A DNA stretch of 46,008 nucleotides, taken from NCBI GenBank assembly GCA_025352795.1, contig JANXSF010000037.1, positions 1 to 46,008 on the forward strand, written 5' to 3'. How positions within the stretch are numbered: position 1 is the stretch's first letter; each line of letters starts with the position of its first letter. The notes beneath the pieces are model-generated. The model was not told the DNA's origin. It searched no databases and was given only the letters and a program-made list of their open reading frames with translations. The translations under genes and the position numbers were made by a program. Origin of the DNA: Acidobacteriota bacterium. Lineage in GTDB: Bacteria > Acidobacteriota > Terriglobia > Bryobacterales > Bryobacteraceae. Of this stretch, positions 26,600 to 35,294 are shown one piece after another.

Positions 26600-26680
26600 A
26601 CTGTTGCGGCCCTTTTACTAGACTATCCTAGATTTTTTAGCACACTTTGGGGACCAGTTTGTAATCTTGCCAATGAACAA

Positions 26681-28885
26681 CTACTTGGCCGTCTCTTCCA
26701 AGTCATCGTCAAACAAGTCACCACGGGCCACACGCTCGCCTTTGAAAAAGACCAGACTCACCCGTTCGGTAACGCTCATGTCTTCCAGCGGGTTGCCATC
26801 CACAATCAACAAAGTAGCTTCATAACCAGGCTTGACGTACCCGATTCGATTAGCAACGCCCAGCAGTTTTGCACCGTTCGATGTAGCAGCCTTCAATGCC
26901 TCAATAGGGGTCAGCCCGGCCTTGATCAACATCTGCAATTCACGATGCACGGCCGGTCCGTGAATCAACGGGACATTGCCGGAATCGGTACCAGTCACCA
27001 GCATCACACCTGCCGCAGCAGCGCGCCGAACGTTGGATAAAATCAGATATTCAGGAAAGGCAAAGCCTTCCTTCTTCTCCTCTTTCCCCAAAGCCTTCTT
27101 CGTAGCTTCAATCAAACCACGCGGTGCCGATTGTTCAAACAAGCTGCGCGAAAGAATATCCAAATTGCCAGCAGCAAGAGCATTCACCGCATTCACCACG
27201 GCCAGGGTCGGCGCAAATGCCACGTGCATCTTCGCCATTGCTGCCAAGTGGGCATCGCTGATTACGTCGCGGATCGACCCGTGCTCAATTCCGCTTGCAC
27301 CAACGGCCAGGGCATCCCCCACGTCGCGGTCATCGCCAGTGTGCACCACCAGCGGCAAGCCATTTGCCTTGGCCCCTTCGGCAATGCCTGCAAGCACTAG
27401 CGTGTCCATCCGATTGAAATGGAAACTGCCGCCGCCTGCTTCCAAAATGGCCTTGATTCCCGTAACACCTTGCGGCTTCAATTCGCCAACCATGCGCACT
27501 GCTTCCTCTTTGGTCTTCGGCAGCCGCACAATAGATTCTTCCAACTGCTTACGAAATGCCGCCGGAACTTTCTTGAAATATTCAGTGCCATGGCCGCCTT
27601 CCGTTGTGAACATCGGGCCGACATAGAATAATTCTGCCCCTAGCTTTTCTCCGCTATCGGTCAACTTGGCCATGTCACGCATCAGGTCAATGGAATCGCC
27701 GACACTTTTCACTGCGGTGACGCCAGAGTATAGGTAGGCGGCCAGTTCCCGCGCCACCGCCTTGTGCATCGCCTTCGAATCAGCAGGATATTTTTCGGGG
27801 ATTCCACCGGGCGCGCCCAAGTGAATATGCGTGTCAATGAATCCTGGAAGAATGGTCTTGCCGTAGGCTTCAATCGGGTCGGCCTTAACAGACTTCGGTT
27901 CTGGTCCATCGCCTTCCCAAATTTGTTGAATCTTTCCGTCTTTGATTAACAGCGCACCCTTGGCAATCACCGTGCCATCGCCAATAAAAATGCGTGCGCC
28001 ACGAATTAGAATCGTGCGACTTCGCCGCAGTGAACGTGCCAGTTGTTTATTCTTGCCGATACTTTCATGACTATAGGATTGGTAAATGCCGAGGATGAAA
28101 AATGGAACCATCGCCGCCAACAGCCACGATTTTCCAGAGGTTCGAATCTTGTCCTCTTTCTCCCATCGGAAAAGTTTGATAGACAGAAACGAAGCCACCA
28201 CAATTGTGGACAGCATGGCCACCAGGGCCATCCAGTTTTCAAGTAGAGATTCTTTCTTTACAAGAATGCCTTGCATACCGTTGTACAGGTGAGACGCAGG
28301 CAGAAATTGGGCAACACTTTGCAGCCAGACGGGCATTGCATCAATCGGGAAAGTAGCCCCGCTCAGAAATAACATGGGCAGGTACATCATCTGAATCACA
28401 ATCTGGCTTTCCTGCATGGAGTTCACCACGCTAGCCACAATCATCCCCAAAGCGCGGAATGCAATCACTGCGAATGTAAGAAACACAAAAAGTGAAAACC
28501 AACGTTCCGGCCATGGCATGCCATAAACAAAATGAGCCAAGGTGATGATCAGTGTGGCCGAAGGAATATAGTTCACCCAACCTGTAACCAACGACGAAAC
28601 CACGATGGGTGCTGCCGTGGTGGGCGCCACTTTATAACGCCGCAGAATGTTGGTTTCCCGTTCTGAGACAGCACGCATGCCCGCCCCAAAAAATCCATTT
28701 CCTAAAACGCCAATGATCAACACGCTGGAAACCACTTGGACGATTCCGCCGCCCATGCCGCTGCCAAACATTTGGCCGAAGATGAAAAAGAACATCAGTG
28801 GGAATGCATAGCTAAAGAACAGCGCCATGCGGTCCCGCGATGTCAGTTTCAGATTTGTGAGAATGCTTACCAGGTACTTATTCAT
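26681..28885 (-). CDS. ABC-2 type permease fused to an amidohydrolase
   Basis: 734 residues in one open frame. Residues 1-240 are an ABC-2 permease with six membrane helices (about 20-42, 48-70, 92-121, 130-154, 162-182, 219-238), including SERETNILRRYKVAPTT and MYLPMLFLSGATFPIDAMP. A seventh helix (254-272, SWLLAAMVPFFILGIYQSY) leads into a complete metal-dependent amidohydrolase of imidazolonepropionase/prolidase-like type (about 292-725). Its ligands all appear intact: H353 and H355 (DTHIHLG), K478 (GIKAILEAGGG), H515 (VVHTGDD), H535 (IEHGS) and D634 (TGTDSG). If the permease N-terminus is cytoplasmic, the extra helix would place the enzyme in the periplasm, although the basic residues after it make this uncertain. 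The ATG overlaps the ATPase stop (ATGA), so this is its partner. Substrate unknown. Confidence 0.9.
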   Translation of the reverse strand: MNKYLVSILTNLKLTSRDRMALFFSYAFPLMFFFIFGQMFGSGMGGGIVQVVSSVLIIGVLGNGFFGAGMRAVSERETNILRRYKVAPTTAAPIVVSSLVTGWVNYIPSATLIITLAHFVYGMPWPERWFSLFVFLTFAVIAFRALGMIVASVVNSMQESQIVIQMMYLPMLFLSGATFPIDAMPVWLQSVAQFLPASHLYNGMQGILVKKESLLENWMALVAMLSTIVVASFLSIKLFRWEKEDKIRTSGKSWLLAAMVPFFILGIYQSYSHESIGKNKQLARSLRRSRTILIRGARIFIGDGTVIAKGALLIKDGKIQQIWEGDGPEPKSVKADPIEAYGKTILPGFIDTHIHLGAPGGIPEKYPADSKAMHKAVARELAAYLYSGVTAVKSVGDSIDLMRDMAKLTDSGEKLGAELFYVGPMFTTEGGHGTEYFKKVPAAFRKQLEESIVRLPKTKEEAVRMVGELKPQGVTGIKAILEAGGGSFHFNRMDTLVLAGIAEGAKANGLPLVVHTGDDRDVGDALAVGASGIEHGSIRDVISDAHLAAMAKMHVAFAPTLAVVNAVNALAAGNLDILSRSLFEQSAPRGLIEATKKALGKEEKKEGFAFPEYLILSNVRRAAAAGVMLVTGTDSGNVPLIHGPAVHRELQMLIKAGLTPIEALKAATSNGAKLLGVANRIGYVKPGYEATLLIVDGNPLEDMSVTERVSLVFFKGERVARGDLFDDDLEETAK

Positions 28886-29805
28886 TCGCGTAACTTTTTT
28901 CCTGTCAATTGAAGAAACACGTCTTCCAGTGTTCCCCGCTTCAGATGAATATCGGCCAACTCCAAGCCAAGTTGATCAATATACTTCACCAGTTCCACCA
29001 TGGCTCGTGCGGGCTTTTGCGCAGTAACGGAAATTTGCTTGCGGTCTTCACTAATCTCAATTCGATCCGCGCCAATTTCTTTAGGCAAATCACCAGGCGG
29101 CAAGGGCTGTTCTATTTTCACTTCAACAGTAGATGCACCCAAAGTTGTGGCCATCAATTCTTTGGGCGAACCGTGAGCCACAATCTTGCCAGAGTCAATA
29201 ATCGCCACCCGATCACACAAGCGTTCGGCTTCTTCAATGTAGTGCGTAGTAAGAATGATGGAACGCTGATCGTCGCGTAATTCCTGAATCAACCCGTGAA
29301 TTTCCAAACGCACTTGGGGGTCAAGTCCGGTGGTGGGCTCATCCAAAAAGATAAGCTGAGGATCATTGATCATGGCCAGGGCTAAATGAAGTCGCTGCTT
29401 TTGACCACCAGATAGAAGGCTGTAATAGCTGTTGCGCTTTTCACCCAGTTGCAACCGGTCAAGCAACTTGTTCCCATCCACCGTACGCGAATAGAACGAC
29501 CCAAACAAAGTCATCGCTTCATGAAGCTTCAATTTTTCCGGAAGATTTGTAGATTGCAGACAAACCCCAATGCGGTCTTTCAAAGCCTTGACGTCCACTC
29601 CAGGGTCGTACCCCAGCACCGTGACTTCACCCGATGTGCGTGGGCGAATGCCTTCCAGAATTTCCACCGTAGTGGTCTTGCCGGCACCGTTCGGTCCAAG
29701 CAGGCCGAACACTTCGCCGGGGCGTACCTCAAAATCAATTCCGCCAACGGCTTCAAAGTCGCCATAGGATTTATGTAAATTGCGGACCAATATAGCTGGG
29801 GTCAT
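28882..29805 (-). CDS. ABC transporter ATP-binding protein
   Basis: 307 residues. All ABC motifs are present: Walker A GPNGAGKTT (37-45), signature LSGGQKQR (131-138), Walker B LIFLDEP (151-157) and the switch histidine in TTHYIEEAE. The C-terminal ~80 residues form the extra domain usual in DrrA/CcmA-type exporters (ISVTAQKPARAMVELVKYI, HLKRGTLEDVFLQLTGKKL). It energises the overlapping permease-amidohydrolase gene, so the pair makes one ABC-2 exporter, probably a homodimeric permease with two ATPases. Substrate is unknown; the family includes drug, lipid and polysaccharide exporters. Confidence 0.95.
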   Translation of the reverse strand: MTPAILVRNLHKSYGDFEAVGGIDFEVRPGEVFGLLGPNGAGKTTTVEILEGIRPRTSGEVTVLGYDPGVDVKALKDRIGVCLQSTNLPEKLKLHEAMTLFGSFYSRTVDGNKLLDRLQLGEKRNSYYSLLSGGQKQRLHLALAMINDPQLIFLDEPTTGLDPQVRLEIHGLIQELRDDQRSIILTTHYIEEAERLCDRVAIIDSGKIVAHGSPKELMATTLGASTVEVKIEQPLPPGDLPKEIGADRIEISEDRKQISVTAQKPARAMVELVKYIDQLGLELADIHLKRGTLEDVFLQLTGKKLRE

Positions 29806-29881
29806 AGTTTCAAGACGTCAGAATTTAGATACGAACTAGCTGGGGGTTTCGTTCAGCACCTGCACCAGCAAATTTTTCTAA

Positions 29882-30409
29882 TCACACCTGTTTGGTTAAT
29901 ACAGCAATTGTGGCGCGGCAGAATGCAGGCAAATCTTCGGGCTTGCGGCTTGTCACAAGATTCCGATCCACCACAACTTCTTCATCCAGCCATTCCGCCC
30001 CGGCGTGGATGCAATCATCTTTAATCGCAAAAAAGCAGGTCAGTTTGCGACCCTTCAACATACGTGAAGAACAAAGAACCCAAGGTCCATGGCAGATGGC
30101 CGCCACCAGCTTGTTCTGCGCATCCATGTCATGAACAAACTGCGTGGCCTTAGGATGTCGACGAATGTGATCGGGTGCAAATCCACCGGGCACCACCACT
30201 CCATCAAAGTCAGCGGCGGTCACTTCGTCATAAGAAAGTTTGGCCACGCAAGGATAGCCTAGCTTGCTGGTGTAGGTTTTCCCTTTTTCAGCACCCACTG
30301 TGATTACAGTGGTCCCTGCTTCTTCCAAACGGTACAGCGGATACCACACTTCCATTTCCTGATAGACATTGTCTACCAGTAAAGCCACACGTTTTCCCTT
30401 CAGTTCCAT
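29882..30409 (-). CDS. DJ-1/PfpI family protein (type 1 glutamine amidotransferase-like)
   Basis: 175 residues, the normal PfpI/YhbO length. The nucleophile elbow is AAICHGPW with C106 and H107; GGFAPDHIRRHP and DEEVVVDRNLVTSRKPEDLPAF follow as in the family. Related proteins act as stress-induced proteases, chaperones or glyoxalase/deglycase-like enzymes, and the assignment among these is disputed. The start is 7 nt after the upstream serine hydrolase stop, so the two form an operon; the ABC ATPase begins 76 nt further on. Confidence 0.92.
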   Translation of the reverse strand: MELKGKRVALLVDNVYQEMEVWYPLYRLEEAGTTVITVGAEKGKTYTSKLGYPCVAKLSYDEVTAADFDGVVVPGGFAPDHIRRHPKATQFVHDMDAQNKLVAAICHGPWVLCSSRMLKGRKLTCFFAIKDDCIHAGAEWLDEEVVVDRNLVTSRKPEDLPAFCRATIAVLTKQV

Positions 30410-30416
30410 AAGCCTC

Positions 30417-31295
30417 TTATTGTAGACTGCGACCGTACTTGTTGGAGCGGGCTACCATCTCAAAATGATGAAACAGAATCTTAGTGATTTCAGGGACAGG
30501 GCTGGTTTCATTGGCCAGAAATGCACTGGCCACACTTAGTGCAAAGGGTCGCTTGTCCAGGAAAACGATTCCAGTCTCACAGCGCACCCCAGTCAATTCA
30601 CCGGGCTTGGCCGCCACGCGCACATTGGCCGGAATAGCAGCGCGCATATCCGCTTTCACTCTGGAAAGGATGTTCAGCATTTCCGCAGATGCTGCTTTAT
30701 CCACCACTTCCCCGCGATACAGCTTTGCAACAAGAGTCGCCATCTCCAGCGGAGTTGAAACATTTTCTTCATTTCGCGTGGCCGCAGCAATGTCAATCAT
30801 TCTGCGACGAAGTCTGGTTTGGCGCAACTGCATTCCATCCAGCGTGCGATTCACGTTGGCCATCCCAACCAATTCAATCAGCTTATTGGTTGCGGCATTG
30901 TCACTGGCTTCAATCATCGCTTCCACCAGTTGGCGGACGGTCATCTGGCCAGTGGCTTTCAACGCTTCTTCGAATCTCGTACTGCGATCCACCACGTCGG
31001 CTTTTGAAATGGCCACAGACTTTTCCCAACTCACTTTTCCTTGTTTAATGTCGCTCATCACTTGAATCATGATGGGAATTTTGATGGAACTGGCTTGCGG
31101 AAATATTGTCTTTCCGTTGTAGGAAATCGTGTGACCATCGGTCAAATCAATCGCTACAACGCCCAGAATTCCATCAAGTCGGACATCCGCCCGTTCAATC
31201 AATTGCAGTGTTTTCTTTTCTAAAAGATCATGGACAGAGGCTTGACCAAACAAGAGACTACTTGCCAGCAAGCCCAAAAATAGTAGACGAGGCAT
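30417..31295 (-). CDS. Secreted class A beta-lactamase-fold serine hydrolase
   Basis: 292 residues with a signal peptide (RLLFLGLLASSLLFGQ). Penicillin-binding motifs: SxxK at S69-K72 (SSIKIP), SDN at 131-133 and, in place of KTG, KPG at 230-232. The omega-loop region (TRLRRRMIDIAAATRNEENV) has no glutamate where TEM-type enzymes carry E166, so deacylation of beta-lactams by the usual route is not expected. It is more likely a peptidase or esterase of the Beta-lactamase2 family than a resistance gene. TAAGAT (31307-31302) ends 6 nt before the ATG and no Shine-Dalgarno site is seen. It is co-transcribed with the PfpI gene. Confidence 0.88.
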   Translation of the reverse strand: MPRLLFLGLLASSLLFGQASVHDLLEKKTLQLIERADVRLDGILGVVAIDLTDGHTISYNGKTIFPQASSIKIPIMIQVMSDIKQGKVSWEKSVAISKADVVDRSTRFEEALKATGQMTVRQLVEAMIEASDNAATNKLIELVGMANVNRTLDGMQLRQTRLRRRMIDIAAATRNEENVSTPLEMATLVAKLYRGEVVDKAASAEMLNILSRVKADMRAAIPANVRVAAKPGELTGVRCETGIVFLDKRPFALSVASAFLANETSPVPEITKILFHHFEMVARSNKYGRSLQ

Positions 31296-31341
31296 CAGCT
31301 AATCTTAGCGCTCCCGCCCCATCCGTTACACTAAATACTCT

Positions 31342-33714
31342 ATGCAGGATTACGAAAAGTTAGGCGCGTTTTATTTGGGTCGCACAGAAAAAGGCCCGCT
31401 GCTCTACAACTCAAAAGACCTGGTCACCCATGCCATCTGCGTCGGGATGACGGGAAGTGGCAAGACTGGTTTATGTCTCAGCATGCTGGAAGAAGCAGCG
31501 ATTGATGGCGTCCCTGCTCTGGTCGTTGACCCCAAGGGAGATCTTTCCAATCTACTGCTGCAATTCCCCCAATTGCGCGGTGAGGATTTCGAACCATGGG
31601 TTTCTGATGACGAAGCCCAGCAGCAAAGTATCTCTAAACAACAGTTGGCAGCCAACACCGCGCAAGCTTGGAAAGATGGCCTGGACAAGTGGGATGAAGA
31701 TGGTACCCGAATTCAACGTCTAAAGGATTCGGCTGATTTTTCCATCTACACACCAGGAAGCAATGCCGGACTTTCTGTTTCAGTTTTACGATCCTTCGAC
31801 GCCCCTCCGCCAGCCATCCGCGATGACCGTGAAGCGTTTCGCGATCAGATCACTTCCACCGCCACAGCCTTACTCGGCCTGCTGCAAATTGACGCCGATC
31901 CACTGCAAAGCCGTGAACATATTCTGCTTTCAAAGATTCTTGAAACAGCCTGGAATCAGGGAACCAATCTGGACCTGTCCGCGCTGATTGGACAAATCCA
32001 AAAACCTCCGATGCAGAAAATCGGCGTCATGGATTTGGATTCCTTTTTCCCTTCCAAAGATCGTTTTGCTTTGGCCGTGCAGTTGAACAACCTGCTGGCA
32101 TCGCCAGGGTTTGAAGCGTGGCTGGAAGGCGATCCGCTGGACGTCAAGAGCTTGCTCTACACCGCCAAAGGCAAGCCCCGAATTTCCATTTTCTCAATCG
32201 CTCATTTAAGCGATCCAGAGCGAATGTTTTTTGTTTCGTTATTACTGAATCAGACATTGAGTTGGATGCGCACCCAACCAGGCACGTCGTCCCTGCGTGC
32301 CATTGTCTACATGGATGAAATCTTCGGCTACTTCCCGCCAGTGGCCAATCCGCCGTCCAAGCAACCATTACTCACCATGCTGAAGCAAGCCCGCGCGTTC
32401 GGCGTTGGCGTTGTGTTGGCAACACAAAATCCCGTGGATTTGGATTACAAAGGTTTATCGAACTGCGGCACATGGCTGATCGGCAGGTTGCAGACTGAGC
32501 GTGACAAAGCTCGACTTGTGGAAGGCTTGGTAGGCGCAGCAACAGCATCGGGAGGCAAAGCAGATCCGGCTGCGCTCGACAAGCTGCTTTCCTCACTGGC
32601 CAAGCGTGTGTTCCTAATGAACAACGTTCATACCGGACAAATGGAAGTGTTCGAAACCCGCTGGGCATTGTCTTACCTGGCCGGGCCGGTGACCAAAGCC
32701 CAAATTCGTACCTTGATGGCTGAGAAGAAGAGCGCGCCTGCGGAAAGTAGTAGCCCAACCAACGTTCAGGTTATGGCCACTGCCGTAGCGTCGGCTCGTC
32801 CCGTGCTGCCACCTGAAATACCGCAGTACTTTCTGCCACACAAAGGAACCACTCCGCCTGTATACAATCCCGTTTTAATGGGTCATCTGCAAGCCCGTTA
32901 CGTAGAGGATAAAGCCAAAATTGATTTCACAGAAGATGTCACCGTAGGCACGCCTGTCACATCCGATGTGATTCCGGTGAAGTGGGAAGATGGTTTGGTG
33001 CTGAACTTTGACATTGAGACTTTGGAATCCGAACCCATAGCCGATTCTCAGTTTGAAGAGCTGGCATCCATCGCCAACAAGCCAAAAAGTTACGCTGGAT
33101 GGACGAAGGATTTAATCACTTACATTTGTGCCAATCGGCGATTGGAATTATTGATGAGCCCAAGCACTGGCAAGCTATCCAACCCTGCCGAAGAAGAAGG
33201 GGAGTTCCGAGTGCGCATTGGACAAGAGGCCAGGGAACAACGCGATAAAGCCGTCGAGGATCTGCGCACAAACTACGCTGACGACTTGGCCAAACTGGAT
33301 GAGAAAATACGTCGTGCCCAAGAAGGGGTTGACCAGGAAAAGTCTCAACGCACATCACAGGTTTTTTCGTCAGTGCTATCCGTTGGCACGTCATTACTCG
33401 GAGCATTTCTCGGCAAAAAGATGATGACCACAACGGAAATGAGTAGAGTAGCAACGGCTGCCAAATCGATTGGCAGGACAGTGAAAGAACAGGGCGATGT
33501 CGGTCGGGCAGAGGACGATGTAGCAGCCATGGCCAAGCAGAAAAGTGACTTGGAGGCATCCATCCAAACTGAGATCGCCGCATTGCAAACCAAGTTTGAC
33601 ATTCAGAAGGAAGAGTTTCAAAAACTTTCCATTGCCCCAAAAAAGCAAAATATTGCGGTTCGATTATGCGCGCTGGGATGGGCACCTGGGCCGCTATCGG
33701 ACTTCAAAAGTTAG
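31342..33714 (+). CDS. HerA-like ATPase (DUF87-type ATP-binding protein)
   Basis: 790 residues. The N-terminal motor has Walker A VGMTGSGKTG (34-43), LVVDPKGDLSNLL, a Walker B at about 320-328 (AIVYMDEIFGYFP) and the sensor-like VVLATQNPVDLDYKGLSN, as in HerA/FtsK-type hexameric pumps. The C-terminal ~250 residues are different: charged coiled coil (about 620-680), a glycine/hydrophobic patch (VLSVGTSLLGAFLGKKM) and a second coiled coil. No nuclease NurA or other partner adjoins it, so a role in DNA repair, DNA transfer or membrane-bound cargo is open. It is convergent with, and overlaps by 21 nt, the DUF4198 gene. Confidence 0.85.
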   Translation: MQDYEKLGAFYLGRTEKGPLLYNSKDLVTHAICVGMTGSGKTGLCLSMLEEAAIDGVPALVVDPKGDLSNLLLQFPQLRGEDFEPWVSDDEAQQQSISKQQLAANTAQAWKDGLDKWDEDGTRIQRLKDSADFSIYTPGSNAGLSVSVLRSFDAPPPAIRDDREAFRDQITSTATALLGLLQIDADPLQSREHILLSKILETAWNQGTNLDLSALIGQIQKPPMQKIGVMDLDSFFPSKDRFALAVQLNNLLASPGFEAWLEGDPLDVKSLLYTAKGKPRISIFSIAHLSDPERMFFVSLLLNQTLSWMRTQPGTSSLRAIVYMDEIFGYFPPVANPPSKQPLLTMLKQARAFGVGVVLATQNPVDLDYKGLSNCGTWLIGRLQTERDKARLVEGLVGAATASGGKADPAALDKLLSSLAKRVFLMNNVHTGQMEVFETRWALSYLAGPVTKAQIRTLMAEKKSAPAESSSPTNVQVMATAVASARPVLPPEIPQYFLPHKGTTPPVYNPVLMGHLQARYVEDKAKIDFTEDVTVGTPVTSDVIPVKWEDGLVLNFDIETLESEPIADSQFEELASIANKPKSYAGWTKDLITYICANRRLELLMSPSTGKLSNPAEEEGEFRVRIGQEAREQRDKAVEDLRTNYADDLAKLDEKIRRAQEGVDQEKSQRTSQVFSSVLSVGTSLLGAFLGKKMMTTTEMSRVATAAKSIGRTVKEQGDVGRAEDDVAAMAKQKSDLEASIQTEIAALQTKFDIQKEEFQKLSIAPKKQNIAVRLCALGWAPGPLSDFKS

Positions 33715-34296
33715 CGATGTAGACAGATCCTCATGCAAGGCCCGCAGCAGGTAGCGTCCCGGTTTTGTAATGCGAACTGTTCCTTTGCCTTCCACGTTGG
33801 TTTTGCCTGAGACGGCGCTGCCCGACACTGCAAGCAGTTCAAAAACACAACCAGACAGAGGCATTCGACGATGCAGCAGGTGGAAAGAATTGTCGCCTAA
33901 AAGTGGATTACTATCGGGCACAAATTCTAAAGCAGTTCCCAGTTGCCGCATGGAATTTTGATCCGGTGCTTCAACAACCACTAAGGCTTTGGCAAAATTC
34001 CTGTGGTCCTTCGATTCCACAGCTAGTACCGCAGTGCCCCGGTCTTTCAAGTTGCCTTGAAGAATCAAAGCATTCAATTCGTGCTGCGGACTCAGCAAAT
34101 TATAAGCAGCTTTGGTGGTGTAAATAGCCGAATCGGCCAGCACTGGTTCGCGTTCACTATGCGGGAAATTACGGCCATCCTGCACACGGACCAACAGCCG
34201 TTCACCGACAGCCGCAAGAAACGAATCGGGCAACAAATAGAGATCGCCGGCCAACAACTGCAGGGCTGCAAGTTGCCACCCCAACAGCAATTTCAC
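33694..34296 (-). CDS. Secreted DUF4198-like protein
   Basis: 200 residues from a GTG at 34296 that overlaps the upstream stop as GTGA. This start gives a signal peptide with a lysine near the N-terminus (MKLLLGWQLAALQLLAG) and is preferred over the ATG at 34305. The mature protein begins DLYLLPDSFLAAVGERLLVRVQDG and continues with blocks typical of DUF4198/NikM-like beta-sandwich proteins (the YTTKAAYNLL and RITKPGRYLLRALH strands). Some relatives are linked to metal uptake, but no function is shown here. It is the last gene of the MetE-like/TolB-like/DUF4198 operon. Confidence 0.78.
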   Translation of the reverse strand: MKLLLGWQLAALQLLAGDLYLLPDSFLAAVGERLLVRVQDGRNFPHSEREPVLADSAIYTTKAAYNLLSPQHELNALILQGNLKDRGTAVLAVESKDHRNFAKALVVVEAPDQNSMRQLGTALEFVPDSNPLLGDNSFHLLHRRMPLSGCVFELLAVSGSAVSGKTNVEGKGTVRITKPGRYLLRALHEDLSTSLTFEVR

Positions 34297-35294
34297 GGCT
34301 TCCAATCGGCTACAAAGATATTAAATTCGTAGCGACTCTTGGTTTGATAGCTCGATGCAAAAATAAGCTTTTTCCCGTCTGGAGAAATTTCCGGGAAAGA
34401 AGTGAATCCGCCATAGTTGGTTATTTGTTGCAGATTCTTGCCATTGGTATCAATCATGTAAAGCTCAAAATCGCGCCCGTCACAGTTGTGTTTATTGGAC
34501 GAGAAAATGATTTTCTTTCCATCAGGCGTGAACGTCGGGGCGAAGCTGGCGCAATTGAAAAACGTCAACTGCTTGGCATTGGCACCGTTCGCATCAGAAA
34601 CCATGATCTCCATTTTCATGGGAGTGGTCAGATTGTCCTTCAACAAATCCTGATATTTTTTGACGTTCTCTTTAGACTCGGGATGATTGCCTCGCCAAAC
34701 AATTTGTTTGCCATCACGGGAAAACACGGCACCGCCATCGTAGCCCACAGTTTTCGTGATCTGCTTCTTCTTAAGACCTTCCAGCGACATGGTCCATAAG
34801 TCAAGATCACCAGAGACCATCGAAGTGTAAATGATCTTCTTCTGTTTGAAGTTGACGGTTGCTTCAGCATCGTAACCAGAGGTATTGGTAAGCCTCTTAA
34901 CTATTTCGCCGTTCAGCTTGGCGACGAAAATATCATAGGTCGGGAACACCGCCCAAACGTAACCTTTGCTGCGGTCTGGCGGCGTGGGACAGGCATCACC
35001 CGATTCATGCGTCGATGCATAAACAATGTGTTTATTGCCAGGAAGAAAATAGCCGCAAGTGGTCCGACCTTTCCCCGTACTCACCAAATGCTGGTCAGTT
35101 CCATCAGCGTTCATCACAAAAATCTGATCGCAGGCATACTTATCCCGCGTGGTTTGAAAAACAATTTTCTTACCATTTGGGGACCAGTAGGCTTCAGCAT
35201 TCTGGCCACCATTGGTCAGTTGTTTCAAGTTGGAAATATGGGTGCTTTGCGCATATCCACAAATCGTTATAAAGAATAATCCGGTCCAACGCAT
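34293..35294 (-). CDS. Secreted TolB-like WD40/PD40 beta-propeller protein
   Basis: 333 residues with a signal peptide (MRWTGLFFITICGYAQS). Repeated PD40 blades are clear: AEAYWSPNGKKIVFQTTRD, IFVMNADGTDQH, GYDGGAVFSRDGKQIVWRG, SFAPTFTPDGKKIIFSSN, LYMIDTNGKNLQQITNYGG and SFPEISPDGKKLIFASS. The fold matches the TolB C-terminal propeller. Without a Pal/TolA context it is best read as a periplasmic binding or scaffold protein. The ATG overlaps the upstream stop by one base (TGATG) and the stop overlaps the next start, so the three-gene operon is tightly coupled. Confidence 0.9.
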   Translation of the reverse strand: MRWTGLFFITICGYAQSTHISNLKQLTNGGQNAEAYWSPNGKKIVFQTTRDKYACDQIFVMNADGTDQHLVSTGKGRTTCGYFLPGNKHIVYASTHESGDACPTPPDRSKGYVWAVFPTYDIFVAKLNGEIVKRLTNTSGYDAEATVNFKQKKIIYTSMVSGDLDLWTMSLEGLKKKQITKTVGYDGGAVFSRDGKQIVWRGNHPESKENVKKYQDLLKDNLTTPMKMEIMVSDANGANAKQLTFFNCASFAPTFTPDGKKIIFSSNKHNCDGRDFELYMIDTNGKNLQQITNYGGFTSFPEISPDGKKLIFASSYQTKSRYEFNIFVADWKP

